Position numbers and translations under genes: made by a program. A stretch of 35,265 nucleotides of DNA from Tannerellaceae bacterium (GTDB lineage Bacteria; Bacteroidota; Bacteroidia; Bacteroidales; Tannerellaceae). The notes under the pieces were generated by a model. The model had not been told where the DNA came from, searched no databases, and saw nothing but the letters and a program-made list of their open reading frames with translations. Positions 23,062 to 31,587 of the stretch are shown piece by piece. The stretch is from NCBI GenBank assembly GCA_031288615.1, contig JAITRC010000014.1, positions 1 to 35,265 of the forward strand, in the 5' to 3' direction. Position 1 is the first letter of the stretch, and each line of letters starts with the position of its first letter.

Positions 23062-24027
23062 ATGCCCAGCTTCCCGCTCACTTCAGCCTTATGCTTCTGC
23101 TCGTTTGCGCTTCCGTCTTTGGCGCAGCAGGGCGGTGAGGCTTTCGCCTTCCTCCGATACCCCACCTCCGCTCACGTCAATGCCTTGGGCGGTGAGGCCG
23201 TCTCGCTCGTCGACGGAGATGCCGCTGCCGTCCTACATAATCCCGGACTCTTAGGTAGCGAAATGTCCGGTACTCTCCACCTCTCTTACCTGAGTTATCT
23301 GGCTGATATTCACTTCGGTAGTGCCTTGTATACACGTGCCCTCGGTACTCGCGGCGCCTGGGCACTCGCCATCTCCTACCTCAATTATGGCGCTGTCGAT
23401 GAAGCCCTCCCTAACGGCTCCTTGACAGGTGCACGCCTTGATGCTCAAGACCTTGCCTTTCAGGCCACCTATGGCTATGACCTCTCCTACTGCTGGAGGG
23501 GTGGACTTGCCTTGAAGTTCCTCTACTCCACCTTTGCCGGATACACCGCCTCCGGACTTGCCGCCGATGCCGGACTAAGCTACTTCAATGAAGAGAACAA
23601 CCTCGCCTTCGGCGTCGCCGCCAAGAACATCGGCGCACAGCTGGCCACTTATGAGGGAAATACCCACCAGCCTCTTCCTTTCGACCTCCAACTGGGGCTC
23701 AGTTACCGCCTGGCTCACGCCCCTATCCGCTTGACCCTCACCGCTGTCTCGCTGCACCAAACCTCCCTTACTTTCCTTAAACACCTCATCTTCGGCGTCG
23801 ATCTCATCCCTTCCGACAACCTCTTCCTTGCCGTCGGCTTCAACCCAAAACGACACTCTGACCTCCAGGTCCTCAATGCCAATCTGCTTGGCGGCTTCTC
23901 CGCTGGCGCTGGCATCCGTATCCGCCGCTTCGCCCTCTCACTATCACTAGCCAACTACCACCCTTCCGCCACCTCCTTCATGGTCTCCCTCTCTACAAAC
24001 GCAGTCCTGCCTGCACCGCGGCGGTGA
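23062..24027 (+). CDS. porQ: Type IX secretion system protein PorQ
   Basis: 321-aa outer-membrane protein. The signal peptide is MPSFPLTSALCFCSFALPSLA. Then comes the PorQ/PorV-family start GGEAFAFLRYPTSAHVNALGGEAVSLVDGDAAAVLHNPGLL. Repeated beta-strands typical of a FadL-like barrel follow, ending FALSLSLANYHPSATSFMVSLSTN. From studies in Porphyromonas gingivalis, PorQ belongs to the surface attachment complex (PorU/PorV/PorQ/PorZ) that anchors T9SS cargo to A-LPS. The ATG at 23062 is 4 bp after the preceding stop; a longer open frame reaching back to 22852 is not real. Its last 35 bp overlap the end of proC on the other strand. No T9SS cargo signal was noticed in the other proteins here. 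Confidence 0.9.
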   Translation: MPSFPLTSALCFCSFALPSLAQQGGEAFAFLRYPTSAHVNALGGEAVSLVDGDAAAVLHNPGLLGSEMSGTLHLSYLSYLADIHFGSALYTRALGTRGAWALAISYLNYGAVDEALPNGSLTGARLDAQDLAFQATYGYDLSYCWRGGLALKFLYSTFAGYTASGLAADAGLSYFNEENNLAFGVAAKNIGAQLATYEGNTHQPLPFDLQLGLSYRLAHAPIRLTLTAVSLHQTSLTFLKHLIFGVDLIPSDNLFLAVGFNPKRHSDLQVLNANLLGGFSAGAGIRIRRFALSLSLANYHPSATSFMVSLSTNAVLPAPRR

Positions 24028-24793
24028 ACCCACCCGCCTCCATCGCATTCAGACCCCGTATCGTCACCCCGCCCGCCGAGGTCACCTTGTCTATCTCCAC
24101 CTCAGGGTGGCCCCCCTTGGCCTTCAGCAGGCTGACTGCTCCAAACACTGTCCCCATCACCAACTCCTGCGCCAGCGCCGGCGTGAACCCAAGCGCCACA
24201 CCGCCTTCGGTGGCCGCCCGGATGTACCGCAGCGCAAACGCTATGCCTGCAGAGGTCAGCAACGTCCCCGACTCCATCAACGACTCTGGGATCACGTACA
24301 CCCCACCCAGCTCACTGAACAGACGGCACAGGTGTTCACCTCCTTCCAGGCTAGCTCTACGCAGCCCGCTTTGCCCGCCAACGCTCAGCAGTGTCACGCT
24401 TTGTGAGACCGACAGTGCCGTGTTCGGCATCAACCGGTACAGGGGGATCACCCTTCCCTTCTCTCCCATAAACCCCGACAGCTCCTCAATCGTGACACCT
24501 GCCGCTACGGACACCAACAGATGCTCCTCTGTCAACCATGGCCTGATCTCCTGGATCACCCCCTTCACCAGACCCGGCTTCACCGCAACGATGATCAGCT
24601 TGCTCCCGACCACCGCCTCCCCATTGTCCCGCGTCACGCGCACCCCTTCAGGCAGTAGCCCTCGTAGGCGCTCAACCGATTCGCCTGACCGTACCGTACA
24701 CGTCACCTCTTCCACTTCAGTCAGTGTCCCTCTCAAGAGCCCTTGCGCGATGGCTGTCCCGATGTTCCCCGTGCCGATGATTGCTGTCTTCAT
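23993..24793 (-). CDS. proC: Pyrroline-5-carboxylate reductase
   Basis: Last step of proline synthesis: NAD(P)H-dependent reduction of 1-pyrroline-5-carboxylate. 266 aa. The N-terminal Rossmann motif is MKTAIIGTGNIGTAIAQGLL; then IIVAVKPG (residue ~68), the RLMPNTALSVSQSVTLL region and the C-terminal signature VTSAGGVTIRGLNAMEAGGFTAAV, all complete. It has its own consensus promoter inside the 3' end of yggS. Its end overlaps porQ tail-to-tail by 35 bp, so the two transcripts are partly antisense. Confidence 0.96.
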   Translation of the reverse strand: MKTAIIGTGNIGTAIAQGLLRGTLTEVEEVTCTVRSGESVERLRGLLPEGVRVTRDNGEAVVGSKLIIVAVKPGLVKGVIQEIRPWLTEEHLLVSVAAGVTIEELSGFMGEKGRVIPLYRLMPNTALSVSQSVTLLSVGGQSGLRRASLEGGEHLCRLFSELGGVYVIPESLMESGTLLTSAGIAFALRYIRAATEGGVALGFTPALAQELVMGTVFGAVSLLKAKGGHPEVEIDKVTSAGGVTIRGLNAMEAGGFTAAVQAGLRL

Positions 24794-24818
24794 ATACCTC
24801 TATGCTTGTCTTGTCCCG

Positions 24819-24848
24819 CAAAGATAGCCTTTACTACCGACCCCCAAA
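24819..24848 (-). promoter_or_regulatory. Consensus promoter of proC
   Basis: The minus strand has the -33 TTTG (24845-24848) and, 18 bp on, the -7 TATCTTTG (24819-24826). Transcription would start near 24812, about 20 nt before the proC ATG. The -33 lies within the last codons of yggS. Confidence 0.75.
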
Positions 24849-25496
24849 GACTGCCGTCCCTATGCGCACCATCGTCGACCCTTCCAACAACGCCTCACCA
24901 TAGTCTTGGCTCATCCCCATCGACAGCTCCCGGAAGTACGGCCTCTCCACAAACTCCCTCCGTATCCCCTCAAAGAGCCTCCGCAGCTGACCAAACTCCT
25001 GACGGATGCGCTCCCTATCCTCCGTCAACGACGCCATACACATCAGCCCCGCTATCCGCACCCATGGATTGTCTTCGGGGCGAAACCCCGACACCACCGC
25101 CCGACACTCCTCCTCACTCATACCATGCTTCGTCGCTTCCCGTGCCAGGTGTAGCTGAAGCAACACCTGGATCACCCGCCCCTGTTTCGCCGCCTGACGG
25201 CTCACCTCCTCAAGCAGGTGCTGCGAGTCTATGCTGTGTATCGTGTGCACATACGGGGCTATCACCTTCACCTTGTTCGTCTGTAGGCTCCCGATGAAGT
25301 GCCACTCTATGTCCCTCGGTAGCTGGCGATGCTTCTCCTCAAGCTCTTGGGCGCGATTCTCTCCGAACACCCGCTGACCCGCCGCATACGCTTCCCGCAC
25401 CGACGACACCGGCTGATACTTCGACACCGCTATCAGCTTCACTCCCGATGGCAGCTCTGACCGTAGACGCTGCAGGTTATCCGCGATCGACAGCAT
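24834..25496 (-). CDS. YggS family pyridoxal-5'-phosphate homeostasis protein
   Basis: PLP-binding protein without known enzymatic turnover (PLPBP/YggS/PROSC family), 220 aa. The PLP lysine is in VKLIAVSKYQP (residues ~19-29). GENRAQELEEKH and WHFIGSLQTNKVK are the family signature, followed by HSIDSQHLLEEV and LSMGMSQDYGEAL, then GSTMVRIGTAVFG. It keeps free PLP levels in balance; the pdxJ gene for B6 synthesis is elsewhere in the window. It overlaps the DUF4494 gene by 20 bp. Confidence 0.94.
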   Translation of the reverse strand: MLSIADNLQRLRSELPSGVKLIAVSKYQPVSSVREAYAAGQRVFGENRAQELEEKHRQLPRDIEWHFIGSLQTNKVKVIAPYVHTIHSIDSQHLLEEVSRQAAKQGRVIQVLLQLHLAREATKHGMSEEECRAVVSGFRPEDNPWVRIAGLMCMASLTEDRERIRQEFGQLRRLFEGIRREFVERPYFRELSMGMSQDYGEALLEGSTMVRIGTAVFGGR

Positions 25497-25914
25497 ACGG
25501 GTAAATGTCCACCAACCCTGTCTCCGTCACACTCGCTATCGTGTAGTCCGACAGCGTCCCCTGCATCCCCGCCTCAAATACAGACACCGCCTCCTTGAAG
25601 TCCGACGCCTGAGACAGCATCCGCCCGATGGTCTTCTTCTCCGCCCCACTCTTCTCGTCCACCGTCACAAAGCACACCTTCACCAGGTAGTAACGGTCCC
25701 CGCCCTCGTTGAAGAAGATCTCCGACAGACGTGACCGCTTGATGTCCGTCACGATAAACTCTCCTGACACGAACGGCTTTATCTCTTCGATGATCCGTGC
25801 CTCCGCCTCCGTGAACGACAGCGCGTCCACCAGATACGGCTCCGTCACCTTCTTCAGCATCCCGTTCTCCATCATCTTGTCGAACGATACCTTACACTCA
25901 AACCAGTTGTTCAT
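25477..25914 (-). CDS. DUF4494 domain-containing protein
   Basis: 145-aa Bacteroidetes protein of unknown function. Start MNNWFECKVSFDKMMENGM, then VTEPYLVDALSFTEAEARI, IVTDIKRSRLSEIFF and YYLVKVCFVTVDEKSGAEK are the family's conserved stretches. It has no signal peptide or membrane segment, so it is probably cytoplasmic. It lies 1 bp after the RNase R stop and overlaps yggS; the DUF4494-yggS pairing is common in Bacteroidales. Confidence 0.88.
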   Translation of the reverse strand: MNNWFECKVSFDKMMENGMLKKVTEPYLVDALSFTEAEARIIEEIKPFVSGEFIVTDIKRSRLSEIFFNEGGDRYYLVKVCFVTVDEKSGAEKKTIGRMLSQASDFKEAVSVFEAGMQGTLSDYTIASVTETGLVDIYPYAVDRG

Positions 25915-25915
25915 C

Positions 25916-27544
25916 TTACTGCTTCCTTACTCTTCTATACCTTCTCTTGTGACCCCCCGCAGGGCGTGCAGGCGCTGTCGCGTCATAGAGCCTAAAGTCA
26001 AGCTGACGACGACTCAGGTTCGCCGAGGCCACCTGTATCGTCAATGGATCACTCAAGCGGTACACCTGATGCTTTCGACGACCTACCAGGCAGTAGTTCT
26101 TGTCGTCGAACTCATAGTAGTCGTCACCCAAGTCTCGTATCGGCACCAGACCCTCGCACTTGTTCTCGTTCAGCTCCACGTACAGGCCCCACTCCGTCAC
26201 CCCAGAGATAATCCCTTCGAACGTCTCCCCCACCTTATCCTGCATATACTCCACCTGCTTGTACTTGATTGAGGCGCGTTCAGCGTTCGTGGCTTGTATC
26301 TCCATCGCTGTCGCATGCTCACACAACGCCTCATACTCCTTCGCCGATGGACTGCCCCCGCCAGACTGATACCGCGTCAGCAACCGGTGCACCAGCATGT
26401 CGGGATACCGACGTATCGGCGAAGTGAAGTGCGTGTAATGGCTGAACGCCAGACCGTAGTGACCCGCGTTCTGGGTCGTGTACCGCGCCTTTTGCATCGC
26501 CCGCACCGCCAGCGTCTCAATCAGGTTCTCTTCCCGCTTACCGCGCACCGACTCCAGCAGACCATTGATCGCCTTCGATAGATCCTTTGCCGTCCCCTGT
26601 GTATTAAGCTTGTACCCTAACCGGGATACGAACGCAGCGAAGTTCGTGATCTTCTCGGCGTCCGGTGGCTCGTGGATTCGGTACACGAACGTCGGCGGCT
26701 TACGACCTCCCACCCCTGCAAACTCCTCCGCCACCCTTCGGTTCGCCAATAGCATGAACTCCTCCACCAGCTTGTTCGACTCTTTCGCTTCTTCGAAGTA
26801 CACCCGCAGCGGTTCGCCCTCTTCACCTATCTCAAACTTCACCTCATAATGATCAAAGTTGATTGCTCCCGCCGCAAACCGGTTCGCCCGCAGCTTCAAC
26901 GCCAGTGCATTCAGTCCCACCAGCTCCTTGCTATACGCTCCTTCACCTCGCTCTATCACCTCCTGCGCCTCTCCGTAGGTGAACCGCCGATCGCTTCGTA
27001 TCACCGTCCGCACCAACCGAGACCCCTTCACCCACGCCTCTCCATCCATCTCAAAGATGACCGAAAAGCACAGCTTGTCCTCCTCCGGACGCAACGAACA
27101 GATATAGTTGCTCAGACGTTCCGGCAACATACTCACCGTCCGGTCTACCAGATACACCGATGTCCCCCGCTTTCGAGCCTCTTCTTCTATCCCGCTGCCG
27201 GTAGGCACATAATGCGTCACGTCTGCTATGTGCACTCCCACCTCCCAATTGCCGTTCCCCAACCGACGCACCGACAGTGCGTCATCAAAGTCCTTCGCGT
27301 CAACAGGGTCTATCGTGAACGTCGGTATTGACCTGAAGTCTTCCCGACGGCTCACCTCCGCCTCCGATATACTTTCCCCTATCCTTTCCGCTTGCGCTTC
27401 AATGGCTCCGGGATAGCTGCTTGGCAGACCAAACTCCGCCAGTATCGCATGCATCTCCGCGTCATTCCGCACACGGCGTGAACTGACACCGGGCTTTTGC
27501 TTTTGCTTCCGCTTGTTTCTGTACTTGTACTTCTGTTTATCCAT
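25916..27544 (-). CDS. RNase R/RNase II family 3'-5' exoribonuclease lacking its N-terminal domains
   Basis: 542 aa. The catalytic RNB domain is complete: TFTIDPVDAKDFDDALSV with the metal-binding aspartates (residue ~75), VGVHIADVTHYV, STNR-like YLVDRTVSMLPERLS, FMLLANRRVAE, HYGLAFSHYTHFTSPIRRYPDMLVHRLL. An S1 domain follows (GISGVTEWGLYVELNENKCEG) and the tail is basic. Bacteroidales RNase R is usually about 715 aa, with a winged helix and two cold-shock domains before the motif AEMHAILAEFGLP. Here that motif is reached at residue ~29, after only a Lys/Arg-rich leader (MDKQKYKYRNKRKQKQKPG). The GH2 gene ends 6 bp upstream, leaving no room for the missing part. The activity is probably kept, but substrate choice may differ. 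Confidence 0.9.
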   Translation of the reverse strand: MDKQKYKYRNKRKQKQKPGVSSRRVRNDAEMHAILAEFGLPSSYPGAIEAQAERIGESISEAEVSRREDFRSIPTFTIDPVDAKDFDDALSVRRLGNGNWEVGVHIADVTHYVPTGSGIEEEARKRGTSVYLVDRTVSMLPERLSNYICSLRPEEDKLCFSVIFEMDGEAWVKGSRLVRTVIRSDRRFTYGEAQEVIERGEGAYSKELVGLNALALKLRANRFAAGAINFDHYEVKFEIGEEGEPLRVYFEEAKESNKLVEEFMLLANRRVAEEFAGVGGRKPPTFVYRIHEPPDAEKITNFAAFVSRLGYKLNTQGTAKDLSKAINGLLESVRGKREENLIETLAVRAMQKARYTTQNAGHYGLAFSHYTHFTSPIRRYPDMLVHRLLTRYQSGGGSPSAKEYEALCEHATAMEIQATNAERASIKYKQVEYMQDKVGETFEGIISGVTEWGLYVELNENKCEGLVPIRDLGDDYYEFDDKNYCLVGRRKHQVYRLSDPLTIQVASANLSRRQLDFRLYDATAPARPAGGHKRRYRRVRKQ

Positions 27545-27550
27545 CCGTCT

Positions 27551-30500
27551 TTAGAGATTGAAGCCCGATACTCGCACCTCCGGTTGCTCTCCTCGTGTAT
27601 CCACGTCTTGTAGGTGCATCGTCACTGTCTTCCCTTCCCCCGGCATCAAGGAAAAGAAGTTGTCACTGAAGTACACCGGCAGCATCCGCTCCCTCGTGAC
27701 ATTACCCAACACCTGCACCTGCACCATCAGTGCCGGTGTGCTGCTCTTATTCACCAGCGTCGTGGTCAGTGTCCATTCCCCTCCTAGCTCATCCGACTCC
27801 GTCTTCACCGTCAGGCTCGTCTTCGGTAGCTGGTGTAGTGCTTGGTAGTTCCCTTCCTCTTTGCCGCGCCAGTAGAAGTTGTCCGACACCAACGCTCCTC
27901 CCGGCTCCTTAAGCGTCAACCGGATGAAGTACACGGTGGATAGTGTGCGCGGTAGCTCCAGTTTGAAGCACTTCACCGTCGTATCCTCGCTGCAACCTAT
28001 GAGGGTATCCTTTGACCAACGCACACTCCCATCCATATTGATCAGTTCCGCTGTCGCGACAAGACCTTCGCGATTCCCCCCATGGTAGTTCACCACCTCC
28101 ACCCCGTCCCAGATGGGATTCCACTGTATATGCAACGGCTCATTCGCCTTTCGGCATCCAAAATACGCCGCCGTCGCTTCAAAGTAGTAGTCGTACGGTG
28201 TACCCTCCTCCGACGGACATGACGGGTGACTCAGACACAGCAACAACCCTTCACGATCTTCACTACGACCCTCAAACATCGCTCGGTAACCGGCATAGTG
28301 GATCCATTGCGACCACTGCGTGGACTGCTCTGCGTTGGCCGGTGCTCCGAAGGCCTTCTCTATCATCGCGCTGATTGTACCTGACGACTCCGCACTACCT
28401 CCTTCACTCACCACCCCTCCTGCATTCCCACCCGTGTAGATGGCTATACTCGGGTGATTCCGGATCCGCTTCACAAAATCCTCCGCACATGGATTCGATA
28501 ACCCAAAGTCCTGCCACACCATAATCCCGTGCCTGTCACACGCCTCATACAACGCCTCAGACGTCTGACACACACAGTTCCGCAGCATCGTAAAGTGCAT
28601 GTGCGCGTGATGACCCACCGCTATATCATACTCCCGTGACCGGTAATTCATGTTCGACTCCGAAAGTCCCCACTTCCCGCCACGACCGATAAACCGCCGA
28701 CCGTTGATGTACAGCCGCTGTTTCCCGCCGGCTTCCCTATAATCCATCTCACGGATCCCTGTATGAAACCGCTTGATGTCGCTCTCTTCCCCGTCCTCCT
28801 CAAAGCTCAGCTCCACCTCATACAGATTCGCTGACCCATACCCCTGAGGCCACCACAGACGCGGTTGCTCCACCCGCAACACCGGATGAGTCTGTGGATT
28901 CAATAGCACCCGCTTCTCTTCCTCCCCCTGCAAACTTACCTCCTGCTCAAATAGGCTCTCCCCAAACCGCCCGCGCAATGTCCCCCACACGGACTTCTCC
29001 GTGTGGTTCCGCAGACACACCTCGATGAACAGGTCTGCCCGTGTGGTATCGGGTAGCGGCAGTTTCGACCGGATAAACGGCGATTCTATACTCACCTTCC
29101 CCGTTGTGCGCAGATACACTTCATCCCATATTCCGAACCCTATACTCGAGTGCTTGATTATCCGCACCGCCACCACATTCAAGCCCTCCTGCAACACTTC
29201 CGTCACGTCGAACTCCCCTCGCTTGAACGCGCTCTCTATACGACCCACTTCCCACCCATTCACATACACCGCCGCCTGACAGCTTATCCCCTTGAAGTTC
29301 AAAAACACCCGCTCTCGCTTGAACTCCTCTGGAAACCGGAATTCCTTCCGATACCAAAAGTCTCCATTGAAGAATGACTCCGATACCTCCCCCACCGCTC
29401 CAGCTTTCACATAGCTCGTCAGAACCGTCCCCGGTACCGTCGCCACCAACCACTCCCCCACATCATACCCCACCTTCGATATCGACTCCCCTTCCCCTGA
29501 TACCTCCGACCCTCGTGACACCTTCCAATCCCCGCCCCGCAGGTTCCACTCATTCCCTTTCACCAACTCCTCCCCCTTAGGACGTGCCTTCAACCCACCT
29601 CGACCCCATACCTCCACCTCACTCATTACATACGATCCCCCATCCCCTGACTTCGTCATCCGCAATTGCACATACCGACCCACCTGATCCGACCCGAAGT
29701 TCAGCGCGTCTATTCGCTCCGGACCGCCCGGCAATAATCCCACCTCTTTCCACTTCCGACCGTCCGTAGACACCAATATCTTCCCCTCTACCGCCTTATT
29801 GATCCAATGTATATTCACCTTGTCAAACCGCGCCTCCGTCCCCAAGTCCACCAATAGCCACTCCTCACCTACCCCAGCGCTCATCCATGCACTCGTGAAT
29901 AGGTGTGTAGGACGTATATCCACCTCCATCTCCCCCCAGTAAAACTCCCATTGACTCAACGACCAATACACCGCTCCCTCCGATTCTATATCCAACCGGT
30001 ACGACCCGTAGTTTACCGCCTTCTCAAACCTCACCAACTCATCCAACTCCTTCTTCCCTTCTCCCCTAACTTCCCCCAATAGCTCCCACTCACCTGCTTC
30101 ACCTCCGTAGCACTTAATCACATACCCATGCACTTCCCCCTGCTCATAGCCTACCTCCCCTTTCAACACCGTCCTATCTATCTCCGCTCGGTACCCCCGC
30201 ATATTCACATACAGCGAGATGCTATCCCGCGCCTCCATCTGGCACTTCGAGTCTTTCTTCCCGTCAAACAGACACTCTCGCTCATCCTTCGATAGTGCTC
30301 CTGCCTGAGTTCCCACATATAGCGTCGCCGGTTCCTCTTCCGTGATGATCCCGTCCGTCGCCAAGTGACCCGTCAGGTTATAGTCGTAGCTCGACGAATG
30401 GTACACCTTCCTATGCTTCGCAATATTCCGGTACCGCTCATCCGACACCAACTCCGGGCTTCCGTCCTCCGACGGCAATCCCGGGTACACCCCTATCCCC

Positions 30501-30661
30501 CGGGTGTAGTACAGCGATCGAGGGCCTCCCGACTTCGGGCTTTCCGCACACCCACTCACCCCCAACAATACCACCAACACTACCCCCAATGACCCCAACA
30601 ACACTTCCTTCCTCTCCTGTTTTCCTCGCTCCCGCACCATCCTTCGTTTACCCTGCTCCAT
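27551..30661 (-). CDS. GH2-like beta-glycosidase lipoprotein with F5/8-type (CBM32-like) domain, probably catalytically degenerate
   Basis: 1036 aa from the ATG at 30661; an upstream GTG at 30685 lies inside the promoter. The signal peptide and lipobox are VLLGSLGVVLVVLLGVSGC. Residues ~170-375 contain a discoidin/F5/8-like module (ARFDKVNIHWI, GRYVQLRMTKSGDGGSYVMSEVEVWG). Then come the GH2 jelly-roll (GDFWYRKEFRFPEEF), the Ig-like domain and a TIM-barrel remnant (HFTMLRN, YEACDRHGIMVWQDF, RIRNHPSIAIYTGGNAGG). It resembles exo-glucosaminidase/mannosidase-type GH2 proteins. The usual acid/base motif (x-N-E) reads GGNAGG, the barrel section with the nucleophile seems largely missing, and several conserved tryptophans are Cys or Gly. 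A binding role is therefore possible. The sense strand is strongly G-rich. Confidence 0.78.
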   Translation of the reverse strand: MEQGKRRMVRERGKQERKEVLLGSLGVVLVVLLGVSGCAESPKSGGPRSLYYTRGIGVYPGLPSEDGSPELVSDERYRNIAKHRKVYHSSSYDYNLTGHLATDGIITEEEPATLYVGTQAGALSKDERECLFDGKKDSKCQMEARDSISLYVNMRGYRAEIDRTVLKGEVGYEQGEVHGYVIKCYGGEAGEWELLGEVRGEGKKELDELVRFEKAVNYGSYRLDIESEGAVYWSLSQWEFYWGEMEVDIRPTHLFTSAWMSAGVGEEWLLVDLGTEARFDKVNIHWINKAVEGKILVSTDGRKWKEVGLLPGGPERIDALNFGSDQVGRYVQLRMTKSGDGGSYVMSEVEVWGRGGLKARPKGEELVKGNEWNLRGGDWKVSRGSEVSGEGESISKVGYDVGEWLVATVPGTVLTSYVKAGAVGEVSESFFNGDFWYRKEFRFPEEFKRERVFLNFKGISCQAAVYVNGWEVGRIESAFKRGEFDVTEVLQEGLNVVAVRIIKHSSIGFGIWDEVYLRTTGKVSIESPFIRSKLPLPDTTRADLFIEVCLRNHTEKSVWGTLRGRFGESLFEQEVSLQGEEEKRVLLNPQTHPVLRVEQPRLWWPQGYGSANLYEVELSFEEDGEESDIKRFHTGIREMDYREAGGKQRLYINGRRFIGRGGKWGLSESNMNYRSREYDIAVGHHAHMHFTMLRNCVCQTSEALYEACDRHGIMVWQDFGLSNPCAEDFVKRIRNHPSIAIYTGGNAGGVVSEGGSAESSGTISAMIEKAFGAPANAEQSTQWSQWIHYAGYRAMFEGRSEDREGLLLCLSHPSCPSEEGTPYDYYFEATAAYFGCRKANEPLHIQWNPIWDGVEVVNYHGGNREGLVATAELINMDGSVRWSKDTLIGCSEDTTVKCFKLELPRTLSTVYFIRLTLKEPGGALVSDNFYWRGKEEGNYQALHQLPKTSLTVKTESDELGGEWTLTTTLVNKSSTPALMVQVQVLGNVTRERMLPVYFSDNFFSLMPGEGKTVTMHLQDVDTRGEQPEVRVSGFNL

Positions 30662-30684
30662 GCTCCCTTGCTTTTTTTCACCCA

Positions 30685-30692
30685 CAAAAGTA
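30685..30692 (-). promoter_or_regulatory. Promoter of the GH2-RNase R-DUF4494-yggS unit, -7 element
   Basis: The minus strand reads TACTTTTG. It predicts a start near 30678 and a leader of about 17 nt before the ATG at 30661. It sits directly beside the strand-composition flip. Confidence 0.65.
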
Positions 30693-30703
30693 GCATTACT
30701 CCG

Positions 30704-31573
30704 TTAGAAGAGGGGGGAGGGGTAGGTGGAGGAGGCGTGGAGGGCGGCGAGGTTGGCGACGACGGTGGGTCTGTCGTTGGGGAAGGTGATGCCGAACCAC
30801 TGGTCGGGAGTGTGGAGGACTTTGACGGAGGCTTGCTGGTTGGCGATGAGGTTATTGACAGTGGTGGGGATAAAGAATTCGTTGTTAGGGGAGTAGAAGC
30901 TTTTCTCAAGGAACTGAAGGAAGGCACGTTGGGAGTGGGTGAAGAAGTCAGGGGTGAAGCCCCAGAGGTTCATGGAGACGGGGGTATTGATTTGGTTGTG
31001 CCGGATGGAGGAGATGGAGCGGTGCTCTTTGATTTTGGAGAGGAAGCCATCGCGAGAGACGGTGCAGATGCCTCGGGAGACGGTGCCAAATTCGGAGAGG
31101 GTATGTTGGAGTTGGTAGGCGACCATGGTGTAGAGGTTTTCGGAGTCTGAGGGAAGGGCGGCGAGGGCGTCATAGAGGAGGGAGAAGGAATGTGCGCCAT
31201 AGAAGTCGTCGGCGTTGATGGTGGCAAAGGGGTTGGAGATGGCGTGTCGGGCGGCGAGGATGGCGTGGTTGGTGCCCCAGGGTTTGGCGCGGTTGTGGGG
31301 TAGGTTGAAGGCTAAGGGGAGGTCATCGATATCCTGGAAGACGGTTTGGGTGGGGATAAGGTTTTGGTATTTGGGGAGGATGGTGTGCCGGAAGGCGTCT
31401 TCAAAGTCACGTCTAATGACGAAGACGACGTCGTTGAAGCCGGCACGGATGGCATCGAAGATGGAGTAGTCCATGATGGTTTCTCCGTGAGGCCCGACGG
31501 GGTTAAGTTGTTTGAGGGAGCCGAAGCGGGTGCCGATACCGGCAGCGAGGACGAGGAGGGTGAGCTTTTGCAT
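30704..31573 (-). CDS. Sugar-phosphate nucleotidyltransferase
   Basis: 289-aa NTP-transferase-fold protein. The N-terminal nucleotide-binding signature is LLVLAAGIGTRFGSLKQLNPVGPHGETIMDYS (residues ~6-37). The Mg-binding Asp region is TINADDFYGAHSF (~117-129). KPWGTNHAILAA matches the sugar-nucleotide site. Family members transfer a nucleotide onto a sugar 1-phosphate; the actual sugar cannot be told from the sequence. Related Bacteroidales proteins often lie near a sugar kinase; none is here. The sense strand is C-rich, in contrast to the next gene to the left on the same strand. The upstream ATPase gene ends 14 bp before it. Confidence 0.85.
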   Translation of the reverse strand: MQKLTLLVLAAGIGTRFGSLKQLNPVGPHGETIMDYSIFDAIRAGFNDVVFVIRRDFEDAFRHTILPKYQNLIPTQTVFQDIDDLPLAFNLPHNRAKPWGTNHAILAARHAISNPFATINADDFYGAHSFSLLYDALAALPSDSENLYTMVAYQLQHTLSEFGTVSRGICTVSRDGFLSKIKEHRSISSIRHNQINTPVSMNLWGFTPDFFTHSQRAFLQFLEKSFYSPNNEFFIPTTVNNLIANQQASVKVLHTPDQWFGITFPNDRPTVVANLAALHASSTYPSPLF

Positions 31574-31587
31574 GATGCTATAAGGTA

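Noticed and set aside
30661..30685. GTG at 30685 as the start of the GH2-like gene
   Set aside because: It overlaps the TACTTTTG promoter element; the ATG at 30661 follows the predicted transcription start and leads into the signal peptide.
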